Source: Pelobates cultripes (lineage: Eukaryota; Chordata; Amphibia; Anura; Pelobatidae). From it: a stretch of 64,000 nt of DNA. Within the stretch, counting starts at the first letter, position 1; each line of letters starts with the position of its first letter. The position numbers were made by a program, and so were the translations under genes. Where the stretch lies: NCBI GenBank assembly GCA_933207985.1, contig OW240912.1, forward strand, positions 364,454,010 through 364,518,009, written 5' to 3'. The notes under the pieces are model-generated. The model did not search any database. It was not told the DNA's origin and saw nothing but the letters and a program-made list of their open reading frames with translations. This document shows, one piece after another, positions 11,535 to 23,042 of the stretch.

Positions 11535-13578
11535 GTTGGATCGTGACATGATAATGGAGGAACACAGGATCTCTATATTCACATTTAAAACTGTCAATTG
11601 AAATTAAAGTAAAATATTAATGATTTATAACTATATCCTCTATGTTCAAGAGCAATATCCAGACATTAAAATATCAACTATTGGCTCCATAAATATGTAA
11701 GATAGGCATATAATGAACATTCTTCGAGGTCAATGAAGAATACTGCACACAAATTTAAAAAAAAATAAAAATGCAAGTTTATGCCAATCACAGACAGTCA
11801 CTATAACTTACTGTGAGGGTTAATGTGAAAAGGATTCTTCTGGGTACATTTTTGGTCAAACAGTTGGACAGAAACAAGTTCTCTCCCACCATTCAAAGAC
11901 CAGTCCTTGGCTGCCTTTCAGATAATGTAAATATGGAAGTACAACTTTGACATTATCAAAACTGTCACCATGAGACCCAAAGAGCACAGGGACAAAGCAT
12001 CCCAGCACACAAGTAATATCCTTATCAAACGTATAACGTAGCGGTGAATGTGGAATGGGTGGAAGAATCCAAAAAGACCTGGCACCATGTCGATGTAGTA
12101 TGGTGCTTAGAATGTTCATCATATGTTTCAGCAGCTGTACTATAAAAGTCAGAGGTTTTGAATACTGACTGAAACTGGTGTTTTATTTCTACCCCAATGA
12201 TTAAATATTCAACGAATCATAGTCTTAAAATATTTGAAAATGGAGCACGCAAATTAAAATGCAGAAAACAAATTGATAATTTTCGTTTAGTGACCGTTCG
12301 TCTTTCCCTGACCCAAATACATTTGATGAAAACATTTGCTTAAATAATTACTCTGCTACCACAGCATTTCTTAGTTCTGGCCCCACAGACATAACCCAGT
12401 GCTGTATGTGTATAACAGATCGGTATAAGCACATGGACATTGCCATTGATGTGGTGGATGCATGTCTGATTCTGGTTTAAGAGGGCAAATTTTAACCTAT
12501 AATTCCTTGTCCTGCATAGAATTATGGGATAAATAATTTATCCCCAAAGAGCAGTTCAAACGATCACATTCTATTTTTGAAGTGCTCTTTAAACTGATAG
12601 CAGTCATACGACATTTAATTAAGTGAATTGTGTTTTAGAGCCGCAAACCAGCCTGTGGCATGGCTCTCTCCGGGGATGAGAACCTTCCCAAGTGGGTGTG
12701 CAGTAAGTGCTACCTGCACGCACAATAGATACAAAATTGACACTGGCAACCAAGGACTAGGTGTGCCAGGCTGCTTGACTGATTTCCCAAGCACGCTGTC
12801 CAGAAGCAGCAGCAATTTTATTACCAATTTTTAAAAAAAACATTTATGGTTATTTCTAAATAAAGAGACCATTGTGAATGGCTCCACTTGCATCAATTGG
12901 GGCAGCATTCCCAACCACTTACTTCAAGAGTCCTTCTTTCAAGGACGTAAACAGGATCTTTGAAGTTTGTTTTAATTCATATGGATGCAATAAAGAATTC
13001 CTACCTGAAGGTGACCTTGTCATCTACATATCTGTGGATGACAGGTCCATTGGAAGACGTATACACGTTCACAAACTATCTATCAAGAAGGAAACTGAAA
13101 GACAAGCTAATCTAATGAGATCCAATCCCCAAATCACATACACACAGAATACATTTTTATAGATATTCAATGTCCTTAAGCATCTGCAACCAGTCTTGTT
13201 AAGCTTCTCATACAAATAGCACAGATCTGCTATTCAGTCACCAGACTATGGCATAGCCCCGTGTAGTTTCGATTAACCTTGTTTAACTTCAAAATGCTAC
13301 TTTATAATATAAAGTAATTAACCAGGAAAAGTACATTTAGCTTTCCACTTCTTTCCAAGTTTGTCCTTGTGTGTAGATCCTACTATTATTACCCAACGTA
13401 ATGGATCTAATTGTATCGATCTTGGAAAAATGAAAGACTGAAAGTTGATCATAACGGTAATAGAAGATATTGTAGCTGGAGCTTATTATCAATTTCCACA
13501 TGAACAAGTCCTATATAGAGGACACATTATTATTATAAACATAGGACAAAAATATCTTTAACACTGTACAGTGAGGTT

Positions 13579-13581
<3 letters not shown>
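11535..13581. other. FNDC3A intron, mostly unique
   Basis: About 2 kb without a recognised gene or repeat. A 94-codon plus-strand ORF (12878-13162) has no known domain and no splice or promoter context, so it is not called as a gene. Confidence 0.5.

Positions 13582-13674
<93 letters not shown>
13582..13674. repeat. (TA)n microsatellite
   Basis: About 46 uninterrupted TA dinucleotides. Confidence 0.98.
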
Positions 13675-13675
<1 letters not shown>

Positions 13676-14976
13676 CATTCAGTTCAGTATATAAAAAAAT
13701 ACTGTAGAAAAATAATTATAAAATATAAATCCACTTTCAGCCCATACCAAAAATAAACAAAACCAAAACAATCTAAGGTTAAATCCAGCAGCAAACTGTA
13801 GCATAGCTTAGAATATACTACAACCTGGTACTATGTGCATTAACTAGAGGGAATAACAAAGCCCACTTGCACTAATGATCCCTCCACCCCATTTTTAACA
13901 GCTGAAGAGTACATAAATGTGACAATAATCCGTGGCAGGCAATCTATTCAATGCATTTTAATTACAATCTGATTTCGTTCAGCAATGATGTCAGCAGTTC
14001 AAGGGTTAAACAGAAGCTGTCACAATAATGGAAAAGGTAATACCCCACCCTCCAATACCCAGGGGTGAGACCTGACATTTAACTGCATTTGTTAAGTCTA
14101 CACTGCAGACAGGCTAAAAATAATGTCTTTTTTTTTTGATCCTCTGCCTCTCCCCCCCATTTTCCATTTAAATAGATATCAGCACAGGGCTGAGTGATTC
14201 AGCAAGTGGGTGAATGAGTCGGAAGACACAGAGCTCGGTACAACAACATTAGCAGCATTCATCTATACATCCTATCTCAGCCATTGCCCCCGAACACTTG
14301 CTAACAGCTGGTGTCTGCATCTGTAAACACAGCAGATCCATAGAAAAGAGATATGCTCCTTCCATATTATGCTTCGGTAGCAGATCCATGTTACACACGC
14401 CAACAGATATGATTATGAAATCACATACTTAATCAAAAAACAATAACCATGATTTGCATTTCCCACCTGCCATATGGAAGCTATAAATATTACTAGCATT
14501 TCCTCACCATGCACAGAGCATTACTGGGGCAATGCTTTACATATGTGCTTGTGCACACATGTTTGTATGTACATATTGTGCAGTCCTTACCACTCATGCC
14601 TTAGTAATAGTAAACAGCTGTGACACAAGACGGGTCCAGGGAATGTAGGAAATAGCTAGAAGGTAATACTGGATTAAGGAAAGCAAGCCTGTGTATCACA
14701 TGACCAAGTCACATGACCTACTGTAAAGGGAGAGACAGCAGTTGTTTTAAACCGGAAAGCACATCTAGATTATCAGCGTTCTAAACAATTGCTCAAACAG
14801 CCATGCATATTTGCAGGTATATCATCTTCTTGTGAAAACCTGGATGGTACAGTAATATAATAATACCTTTCCGGGGAGACAGAATAAATAGGATATGCAG
14901 ATAAAGTGCAATACAGAGGATAAGACAAACAATACAACTGGTAAGATGTATGAAGTCCCCACCCGAGGCTAAAGAA
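13675..14976. other. FNDC3A intron, unique
   Basis: No repeat family recognised. A somewhat less AT-rich block around 13980-14360 is unique here, but no function can be assigned from sequence alone. Confidence 0.45.
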
Positions 14977-16065
14977 ATATGAATAAAATAGCAAAGAACT
15001 CTGCTATTGAAGCAACCAGGAGAGGAGACAGGTGGTGTCATAGAATACTGACAGTATAGAAAGACAAAGAGGGGAATATCCACTAAATGTCTGTATGTTC
15101 AAAGTGCAATAGTGATTTAACAAATCATAAAAATCACTGAATAGTAAGAAAAAAGGATTGGCTGTAGTTAGCCACAGTATCAATAGACCTGTCAAGCTGT
15201 ATTAGTGCTTATGGTTCATATTGGACTACAGCTTAATACTATAACAATTTAGCTAATTAAAAGAACCACTAGAGGCACCCAGACCACTTCAGCTTAATGA
15301 AGTGGTCTGGATGCTAGGTCCATTTAGGATTAACCCTTTCTGATGTAAACATAGCAGTTTCAGAAAAACTGCTATGTTTACCTATGGGTTTTAATCCAGC
15401 CTCTAGTGGCTGTCTCATTGACAGCCGCTAGAGGCGCTTCCGCGCTTCTCACTGTGATTTTCACAGTGAGAAGACGCCAGCATCCATAGGAAAGCATTGA
15501 GAATGCTTTCCTATGGACTGGCTGAATGCACGCGCAGCTCGTGCCATGCATTCGCATTCAGCTGATGATGGGGAAAGGAGGCGGAGAGTCCCCACCGCCG
15601 AGGGAGCCCGGCGGTGGAGAAAAGGTATGTGTTTAACCCCTTCCTCACCCCAGAGCCCGGCGGGAGGGGGGCACTAAGGGTGGGGGGACCTAGAGACCCT
15701 ATAGAGCCAGGAAAACAAGTAGTATGGAAGTAGTATTAAGGAAGTCCCCAGACTTTTCACCATAGTAAGGGTAACTGCTATGATTTTTATCAAGCTGATA
15801 CATTGTTTTAACACACAGACAGTAATTAATTGACTCTCTCATAAACAACCTCAGAGTGGAGATCTTTGGCAATTTTAATAGTCACTGCCAATCCTTTTTT
15901 CTTACTATTCAGTGATTGTTTTGATAAATCACTATTGCACTTTGAACATACAGACATTTAGTGGATATTCCCCCTTTTTTCTTTCTAAACTGTAAGTATT
16001 CTATTATACTGATCTCCTATTTCTGGTTGCTGCAATAGAAGAGTTCTTTGCTATTTTATCCATAT
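14977..16065. mobile_element. Long inverted-repeat (foldback) element
   Basis: Left arm 14977-15162 and right arm 15887-16065 are inverted copies of each other at roughly 85-90 percent identity by eye. For example, ATATGAATAAAATAGCAAAG on the left corresponds to ATATGGATAAAATAGCAAAG read on the opposite strand at the right. The arms are about 180 bp and the spacer about 725 bp. Most of the spacer is occupied by a TTAA MITE at 15257-15739. No transposase frame is visible. This is either a nonautonomous DNA transposon with long TIRs or a local inverted duplication. Confidence 0.8.
15257..15739 (+). mobile_element. TTAA MITE (T2/Kolobok-like), family B
   Basis: It starts TTAAAAGAACCACTAGAGGC and continues into a perfect-type hairpin around 15279-15318 (CAGACCACTTCAGC / GAAGTGGTCTG). 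The body has a palindrome CACTGTGATTTTCACAGTG near 15450 and a GC-rich segment (15590-15620). The right end is decayed; a TTAA at 15736 is the likely boundary. Relatives lie at 35141, 39655 and 32361. Confidence 0.75.
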
Positions 16066-16640
16066 AACTATAACTCTAATGTATGTACAGATAAACCAAA
16101 AAGAACAACATTGACTTATTTTTACCCCAAACACAGGGCATTATAAATTATAGTGATACTGTATGCGGCAACACAATATTGGTTCCACATCCACAGTGCT
16201 TTTTAAATTGTTAAAATTGTAATTGTTTTATTTCACATTAAATTAAAAAAAAAAATTAAAAATAAAGGATTTCTCACTTTTCCCCACAAATTTTAAAGAA
16301 AAGTCTGATGGGTAATTTTTGGCACTCCAAATGCTGTATACTACTGCTTATACTGTGCTCTGCCAGACCCTTATTACTTGCCACAGTCTATCTGTGTGTG
16401 AATCTTTATACTAAGACAGACCTGCACAGCTTGGCAAAACTAAAATGGGTTAATCTTTGGGCCGCAGATAGATTGTTAGCGCCTCACTTTCCAAATAAAG
16501 GTATACAATTACATATAAAAATACAGACACACATGAAGACCGTGAGTGCTACCATTACTACTTTTTACTGTATATCTAAAGTCCCAGGTTAAAGCACCCG
16601 GCAAGTATACTTTACCATTATAGCCTGAGTGCAAGGAAAA

Positions 16641-16664
16641 TATATATATATATATATATATATC
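16641..16664. repeat. (TA)n microsatellite, short
   Basis: About 12 TA units directly before the Tc1 copy at 16676. Confidence 0.9.
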
Positions 16665-16675
16665 ACATACATACA

Positions 16676-17350
16676 CACTGATCAGCCACAACATTAAACC
16701 CACTGATGGGTGAAGCGAATAACATTGATATCGTTACAATGCCACCTGTCAACGGGTGGCATATATTTGATATACGGGAGCAAGTGAACAGTCAGTTCTT
16801 GAATTTCATGTGTTTGATGCAGGAAAAATGTGCAAGCGAAAAGATCTGATTGACTTTGACAAATAGCGATGGCTAAGTCAGAGAATCACCAAAATGGCAA
16901 GTTTTGTGGGGTGTTCCCAGTACGCAGTTTTTAGTGTACTTACCATAAATGGTACAAAGAAGAACAAGACTAATTAATGCACACAGGGAGCAAAGCCTAG
17001 ACCATATGGTCCGATCACACAGAAAAGCTAATGTAGCTCAAACTGCTGAAAAACTATGCTAGCAAGATCAGAAGACACAGTGCATTGCCTTTTTTTTTGC
17101 ATATGGCGTTGCCGCAGACCGGTCAGAGTGCCAATAATGACCCCCATGCACGGCCAAAAGCACCTTCTGATGTGAGAGTCAGAACAAGACCATGTAGCAG
17201 GCTTCCCCAAACTCCAGCCCTCCAGATGTTGCTGAACTACAACTCCCATGATTCTCAGCCTCTTTCATTCAAAGAATCATGGGAGTTGTAGTTCAGCACC
17301 ATCCAGAGTTTAAGGAAGCCTGCAATGGAGCAATGGAAGAAGGTTCCAAG
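16676..17350 (+). mobile_element. Truncated Tc1 copy (same family as 871-2230)
   Basis: The left terminus CACTGATCAGCCACAACATT and the following 650 bp match the copy at 871. The sequence then leaves the family at about 17350, so the right half and right TIR are missing. A hAT hairpin interrupts it at 17197-17323. Confidence 0.8.
17197..17323. mobile_element. Palindromic hAT-type MITE inserted in Tc1
   Basis: A nearly self-complementary hairpin element. CAGGCTTCCCCAAACTCCAG at the left is the inverse of the right end, and AACTACAACTCCCATGATTC is inverse to GAATCATGGGAGTTGTAGTT. The flanks CCATGTAG and CAATGGAG both derive from CCATGGAG, the sequence expected in the Tc1 element from memory of the family. 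This fits an 8-bp hAT target-site duplication. A related copy is at 39299-39432. Confidence 0.75.
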
Positions 17351-17719
17351 TGGCTAATGTTAATTCTGTGCACATTGGACGTCTGACGTCAGCAAGCACA
17401 CCATGATGGCAACAGGAGTCCAATGGCAGCACACCCTACATCATCCCCTAAGCCCTCCTGACCGGAGGAGTGATGTCAGCAGAGAAGGATTGCTTTATGA
17501 TAACACTATTTTTTGATTGGAGTAATCCTTTTGAAAAAGAGGTAGTCAATTTTAGTCCATAGTTTCAACTCACAAAATCACACAAGGTGTTTTTTTTTTT
17601 AAAACGACAATGGCTCTTTGAGCACTAGATAGCACAGGTTTTAGAATACCCAATACATCTCCATATCTTGAAAAGTGTTGAAACATTTTCACCATTTCTA
17701 TTTCAAAGAATGGGATATA
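17351..17719. other. Intron, no recognised feature
   Basis: Sequence between the two Tc1 elements. No gene or repeat was recognised. Confidence 0.5.
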
Positions 17720-19184
17720 CAGTCAGGTCCATAAATATTGGGACATCGACAATTCTAATCTTTTTGGCTCTATACACCAACACAATCGGTTTGAAATGAA
17801 ACAAACAAGATGTGCTTTAACTGCAGACTTTCAGCTTTAATTCAAGGGTATTTACATCCAAATCAGGTGAACGGTGTAGGAATTACAACAGTTTTTATAT
17901 GTGTCTACCACTTTTTAAGGAACCAAAAGTAATGGGACAGATTAACAGTCATTAATCAAACTTTCACTTTTTAATACATGGTTGAAAATCCTTTGCAGTC
18001 AATTACAGCCTGAAGTCTGGAACGCATAGACATCACCAGACGCTGGGTTTCATCCCTGGTGATGCTTTTGCAGTATGCTTCAGGTCATTGTCCATCTGCA
18101 CTGCCACCAATGAGCTCTGAAGCATTTCTGAATATGAGCAGATAATATTGCCCGACACTTCAGAATTCATCCTGCTGTCAGCAGTCACATCATCAATAAA
18201 TACAAGAGAACCAGTTCCATTGGCAGCCATACATGCCCACGCCATGATACTACCACCATGCTTCACTGATGAGGTGGTATGATGAGGTGGTATGCTTTGG
18301 ATCATGAGCAGTTCCTTTCCTTCTCCATACTCTTCTCTTCCCATCACTCTGGTACAAGTTGATCTTGGTCTCATCTGTTCAAAGGAGGTTGTTCCAAAAC
18401 TGTGAAGGCTTTTTTAGATGTTTGGCAAACTCTAATCTGGCCTTCCTGTTTTTGAGGCTCACCAATGGTTTACATCTTGTGGTGAACCCTCTGTATTCAC
18501 TCTGGTGAAGTCTTCTCTTGATTGTTGACTTTGTCACACATACACCTACCTCCTGGAGAGTGTTCTTGATCTGGTCAACTGTTGTGAAGGGTGTTTTCTT
18601 CACCAGGGAAAGAATTCTTCAGTCATCCACCACAGTTGTTTTCAGTGGTCTTCCGGGTCTTTTGGTGTTGCGGAGCTCACCGGTGCGTTCTTTCTTTTTA
18701 AGGATGTTCCAAACAGTTGATTTGGCAACACCTAATGTTTTTGCTATCTCTCTGATGGGTTTGTTTAGTTTTTTTCAGCCTAATGATGGCTTGCTACACT
18801 GATAGTGACAGATCTTTGGATCTCATATTGAGAGTTGACAGCAACAGATTCCAAATGCAAATAGCACACTTGAAATGAACTCTGGACCTTTTATCTGCTC
18901 CTTGTAAATGGGATAATGAGGGAATAACACACACCTGGCCATGGAACAGCTGAGCAGCCAATTGTCCCATTACTTTTGGTCCCTTGAAAAGTGGGAGGCA
19001 CATATACAAACTGTTGTAATTCCTACACCGTTCACCTGATTTGGATGTAAATACCCTCAAATTACAGCTGAAAGTCTGCAGTTAAAGCACATCTTGTTCA
19101 TTTCATTTCAAATCCATTGTGGTGGTGTATAGAGCCAAAAAGATTAGAAATGTGTCGATGTCCCAATATTTATGGACCTGACTG
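17720..19184 (-). mobile_element. Tc1/mariner transposon, nearly full length with long TIRs
   Basis: It is bounded by TA (17718-17719 and 19185-19186) with terminal repeats CAGTCAGGTCCATAAATATT at both ends in inverse orientation. The inverted repeats continue for about 200 bp on each side, ending near AAAAGTAATGGGACA. The total is 1465 bp. The transposase frame lies on the minus strand and is broken. The whole element is a different Tc1 family from those at 871 and 16676. Confidence 0.92.
18033..18603 (-). pseudogene. Tc1 transposase, decayed
   Basis: Two minus-strand frames (18603-18379 and 18374-18033) read successive parts of a Tc1 DDE transposase. The first part has the helix-turn-helix region with VTKSTIKRRLHQSEYRG and the LVSLKNRKARLEFAKHL segment. 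The second has HGGSIMAWACMAANGTGSLV, which is the conserved block after the first catalytic Asp, and ends near QMDNDLKHTAKA, the block holding the second Asp. The N-terminal part upstream of 18603 and the C-terminal part with the last acidic residue are missing or out of frame. It would have cut and pasted the element at TA sites. It is now inactive. Confidence 0.85.
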
Positions 19185-19524
19185 TAGTCACAAATAATCA
19201 TTTCAATGTCTGTGAACATGGGCTGATATTGCTTCAGTAAATATTAAAGCGATAATTAATTAAACATTGAACATATTGGCCTTCAGATAAGGAAAGATTG
19301 AAACAGAAAAAAAGATGTCAAAAGCTATAACACGCTTCCTGTATAGAAACAAATTTGGATAAAATTTGAAATTCAGAACTACAGTCAGGCTTGTCCTCTT
19401 CTTCTCACCACATACAGTACACGGTGCTATATAATGTAAAATGCAGGACCTAAATTTAAATACTAAAACTTTTCTACAAGTGCTTTTCTCTCTTTTTTTG
19501 TATAAACACATTTATTGACCACTC
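19185..19524. other. Intron, no recognised feature
   Basis: Unique sequence between Tc1 and an L2 fragment. Confidence 0.5.
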
Positions 19525-20345
19525 TACCTTAGCTTGTCCTCTGATTGTACTTCCATTGCCAACTCAAACTTACATAATAATGTCTCAAGGGCAGCACAAT
19601 TCCTGTGGAATGCCCTACCTCAACCTTTCAGACTTTCCCCCAGTCTACAGATCCTTAAAGTGGTAGTGTCACATTTCAGCTTTACAAAAAGATATTTTCT
19701 TTATGCAAACTCTTGTTGACTGTTTCTTTGAAATTCAAATGTAAACCAGCAAATATACAGGAGACAAATGTAAGACTGACAAATTTATTTACTAAAGTGA
19801 GAACTGTCTGGGATTCAAAGTGAGCTTCAAATTAAAGGCCAAAGTAGCCAAACTGGTACCAAATCTCAGGGCTCGACAAATCCCAGGCACCAGGTCGCCA
19901 TGACGCCTGGGATAAGTGAGCCCCTTACCACCAAAGCTGGTGGCTGGCAGCAAGCTGGGGGATCGTGGAGGCAAGCGGCATGCTGCGCATATTGCTGCCG
20001 GCGGCGAGGGAGCTGTGAGGTCTCTGCTCTGTTCCCCTGTGCGCCCCTTAATGAGACCGGGGCAGGTATATGACGTCGTATACCTGTCTGGCATTCTCAT
20101 AGATTTTCAATCATCCCTCATTTTGTACACACTTTCATGTGCAAAAGTACACAACACACAAGGCTACTACCCCGGCAACAAAAGTAAAACCAGACACAGC
20201 AAAAAGTACCAAGAGCCCCGAATAATAACGCTGCTTTAAGAGGTCCCTCAAAACCGCTCTCTTCAGAAAAGCTCAACTACCTTAGAAATGTATCCCTTTA
20301 CGTCAATCTTCCCAATCTTTCCCTACATAAGATGGTTCGCTCCCT
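19525..20345 (+). mobile_element. L2-type LINE 3' fragment interrupted by a TTAA element
   Basis: The plus-strand translation near 19590 gives AAQFLWNALPQPFRLSPSLQ, the C-terminal block of L2-type reverse transcriptase ORFs (compare RAAPFLWNSLP at 30730). It stops at 19654 and resumes at 20240 with GAGGTCCCTCAAAACCGCTC, the next expected part. The intervening 19655-20239 is an insertion. Confidence 0.75.
19655..20239. mobile_element. TTAA-flanked element inserted in the L2 fragment
   Basis: It is flanked by TTAA at 19655-19658 and 20236-20239. The ends read TTAAAGTGGTAGTGTCAC and, on the other strand, TTAAAGCAGCGTTATTATTC, so both begin TTAAAG. The interior includes a GC-rich block (19870-20060). 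No transposase was found. It is a nonautonomous TTAA element, perhaps of the T2/Kolobok type. Confidence 0.65.
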
Positions 20346-20681
20346 CACCTTCCACTCCAAATCTTTTACACTAACATTTTGTCATTTCACAAGTTTAACT
20401 AGATATTGTTAAACACATAGAGAGGTGAGGACAAGGGTAAGGCCTAATTATACATGGACTTAATCCACTGAAACCAGTGAAGATTTTAATGGTTAAAAAC
20501 TTAAACAGCAAAATAATTATTTTCACAACACATATGTCCACAAACTGAATGCAAACTCTCTAATGAAGCAGTTGAACAAACAAAAGAAGGGACAAGAAAA
20601 ATGCAGATGAAATTTAGTGTAGACACATGCAAAGTTATGTATTGTGGGAACACAAATCAACTTGGTGAGGTTGTATTAGGA

Positions 20682-21447
20682 CAAGCATGTCAAACATGCG
20701 GCCCACAATGGATATACTTGCAGTCCACCTGCCCTTGGGCCACAAGACAGGAAAGATATTTTCTTGTCTTCCCTCCCGCAGGCCAACCACTCCCCCTTCC
20801 CTCCTTCTCGCAGTGCCAGAGGAGTGCCTGGCCTGCTTCAGCAGAAAAGAGCAGGACTGGAACTGGAGGATGGGTGGGTCATCTTAAGGTAGGGAAAGAG
20901 CAGCTTGGGGGACCCTACAGCGTAGTGTGCTAACTTGTATTAATTTGAGAGAGGGAGGGAGTGGGCAGTGTATTCATTTTAGGGAGGGGACACTGTATTA
21001 ATTTGGGGGAAGAAGGGGAGGGAGGAAGCCGGTGTATTAAACTGGGGAGGGGGGCACTATATTAATTTGAGGGAGGGAGTGGGGCAGTGTATTAAAATGG
21101 GGGAGGGAAAGAGCAGTGTATTAAATTTGGGGAAGAAGGGGAGGGAGGAGGCCAGTGTATTAAATTGGGGAGGGGGGCACTATATTAATTTGAGGGAGGG
21201 AGTGGGGCAGTGTATTAAAATGGGAGAGGGAAAGTGCAGTGTATTAAATTTGGGGAGGGCAGGCTACTTTGAAGCCCTGCGAGCGTTAGGACGTCCATTG
21301 TCAGTTAGGCAACCTTTTTTTTATACTGTACTTCTCGAAAAAAAACTACGTTTCTATGAAGACTGAAGATTTTGGGTTTTTTGCGACCCACATAAACGTA
21401 AACCTTGTTTATTTGGCCTGTGTTAGCCTTTGAGTTTGACATGCTTG
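20682..21447. mobile_element. Nonautonomous hAT element carrying a minisatellite
   Basis: Terminal repeats are CAAGCATGTCAAAC and GTTTGACATGCTTG. They are flanked by a perfect 8-bp duplication TATTAGGA (20674-20681 and 21448-21455), diagnostic of hAT insertion. The left part has GCGGCCCACAATGG and GGGCCACAAG, typical of vertebrate nonautonomous hAT elements. The interior is filled by a G-rich tandem repeat. No transposase was found. Confidence 0.88.
20937..21258. repeat. G-rich minisatellite inside the hAT element
   Basis: Blocks of GTATTAATTTGAGGGAGGGA, GTATTAAAATGGG and GTATTAAATTTGGGGAAGAA alternate and repeat as a higher-order unit of about 125-130 bp, present twice plus partial copies. 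Multiple GGGG/GGGGGG runs sit on the plus strand with G-quadruplex potential. Short plus-strand ORFs across it are repeat artefacts. Confidence 0.85.
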
Positions 21448-21455
21448 TATTAGGA

Positions 21456-22538
21456 GAACCCGTAAACAGAATAAATTGTAAGCAGACTTAGCAGTGTGTA
21501 ATACAATTGTCCCTAATTTGGGCCCAAATCCCTCAGCCTCATTTCCCTGTCCTAATGTGCCTCTTTTCTAGGAGCTCCATATTTTTGGTGTGTCAGATTA
21601 TAAACAGTGCTGCAAAATTCATCAAGAGAATGGAATAACTTGGTTTATATAAATAAAAAAAATAAAAAAAGTTAGGAACATTGTAATTGTCATCACTTCA
21701 AAAGGAATGTTCATGGGAGTATGATTTCAAATAAAGAATAATTAAGAACAGCTTTCTTGTGACCAATTTATTCATTGTTTTGGGGGCTGTTCTTGGACAA
21801 AGGAATTCTGATCTGACATATACTGAGGCCCTTTTACATTTTCAAAGGTCGCTGTCCCCAGAAATGTCTATTATGTTTTTTTTTTCCTGGTAGTACCTCT
21901 AAACACTCTACATTTGCTCAAATGTTCTTTGCAGCTGCCTGGAGGCCATCCTTTACCAGTTGAGTTTATCAGACAAATCCACCTTGGGGTTATATTTCTC
22001 CAAATTAAACTGTGCTCAAATTAGTTTGGGTGGAAGCCTCTCCGTTTAGAGAACAAAAGAATTTTCCAGTTTTTAAGTTTTTGTAAGACATATATTAAAT
22101 TTATTGCAAGTCTCTTCTTTACAAATACCAAATTAACTATAAGTTTGAGTGAAATATCCTAATAAATATATCTAACCAAAAAAAAACCCTGGATAAGCAA
22201 GTAATAAAAGAACTGTAAATAATTTTTTGGGGTGTGATTTTAATCCTTCAATTCCTGGCATGCAGAATGGTTAAGTAAAAAAACAAAAAAAACGAAACTA
22301 AACTAAATAGCAACCCTTAATCAATGTAACTAGGCTAGCACAATGTGTATTTGGAATGTTACTGTACTGTATATATATTTAAAAAAAATAAAAAAAATTT
22401 AAAAAAATAAAAAATCAGTGGGAGATAACATACGGAATGCCGCGTTTTGAACCAAAATACTAAATTGAAAACATTATTTCCTGAATTTCTCCACTTTTAC
22501 TATTTGATCTAAAATTAGAATTTAATTTTAAATGAACG
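21456..22538. other. FNDC3A intron, unique AT-rich
   Basis: Only A-rich simple tracts (21651-21670 and 22379-22415). No gene was recognised. Confidence 0.5.
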
Positions 22539-23042
22539 TTAAGAGGGACACTATAGTCACCAGAACAACTGCAACTTAGTGCAATTGTTCTGGTACATAT
22601 AGTATATCCCTGCAGGCATTTTAATGCAAACACTGTATTTTCAGAGAAAAGTCAATTGGAGGCCACTAGAGGTGCCTTCTGGGTTAGTGCACGGACGTTC
22701 GGCGTCTCCATACTCTGCATGGAGGTGCTGAACATTCTTTGTAGAGATACATTGATTCAATGCATCTCTATGAGGAGATGCGGATTGGCACAGCATTTTG
22801 CCCCACAGGCACAATAGCCTCCGAATACTTTTTGATTGGAAATCATTGGATTGGCTTAGATCATTAAAATTGATAATCTCAGCTCAGACGGAGCGTGGAC
22901 ACCCACGATGAGACTGGTGCGAAAGAAAGTGAGTAAAATACCTTTTTCCAAAAGGAGGCAAGGGGGGCCAGTAACCTAAACTTTGCTTTCATACTCGTGG
23001 TGTCAGAAATACAAGTTTGTATTCCTGAAACTGATCCTTTAA
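22539..23042 (+). mobile_element. TTAA MITE, family A
   Basis: TTAAGAGGGACACTATAGTC at the left is followed by the hairpin CAGAACAACTGCAACTTAGT / GCAATTGTTCTG. The right end is CTGATCCTTTAA (23042). The internal palindrome TAGAGATACATTGATTCAAT / GCATCTCTA is at about 22742-22770. Confidence 0.8.

Noticed and set aside
12878..13162. 94-codon plus-strand ORF
   Set aside because: No known domain and no exon signals; cannot be distinguished from chance.
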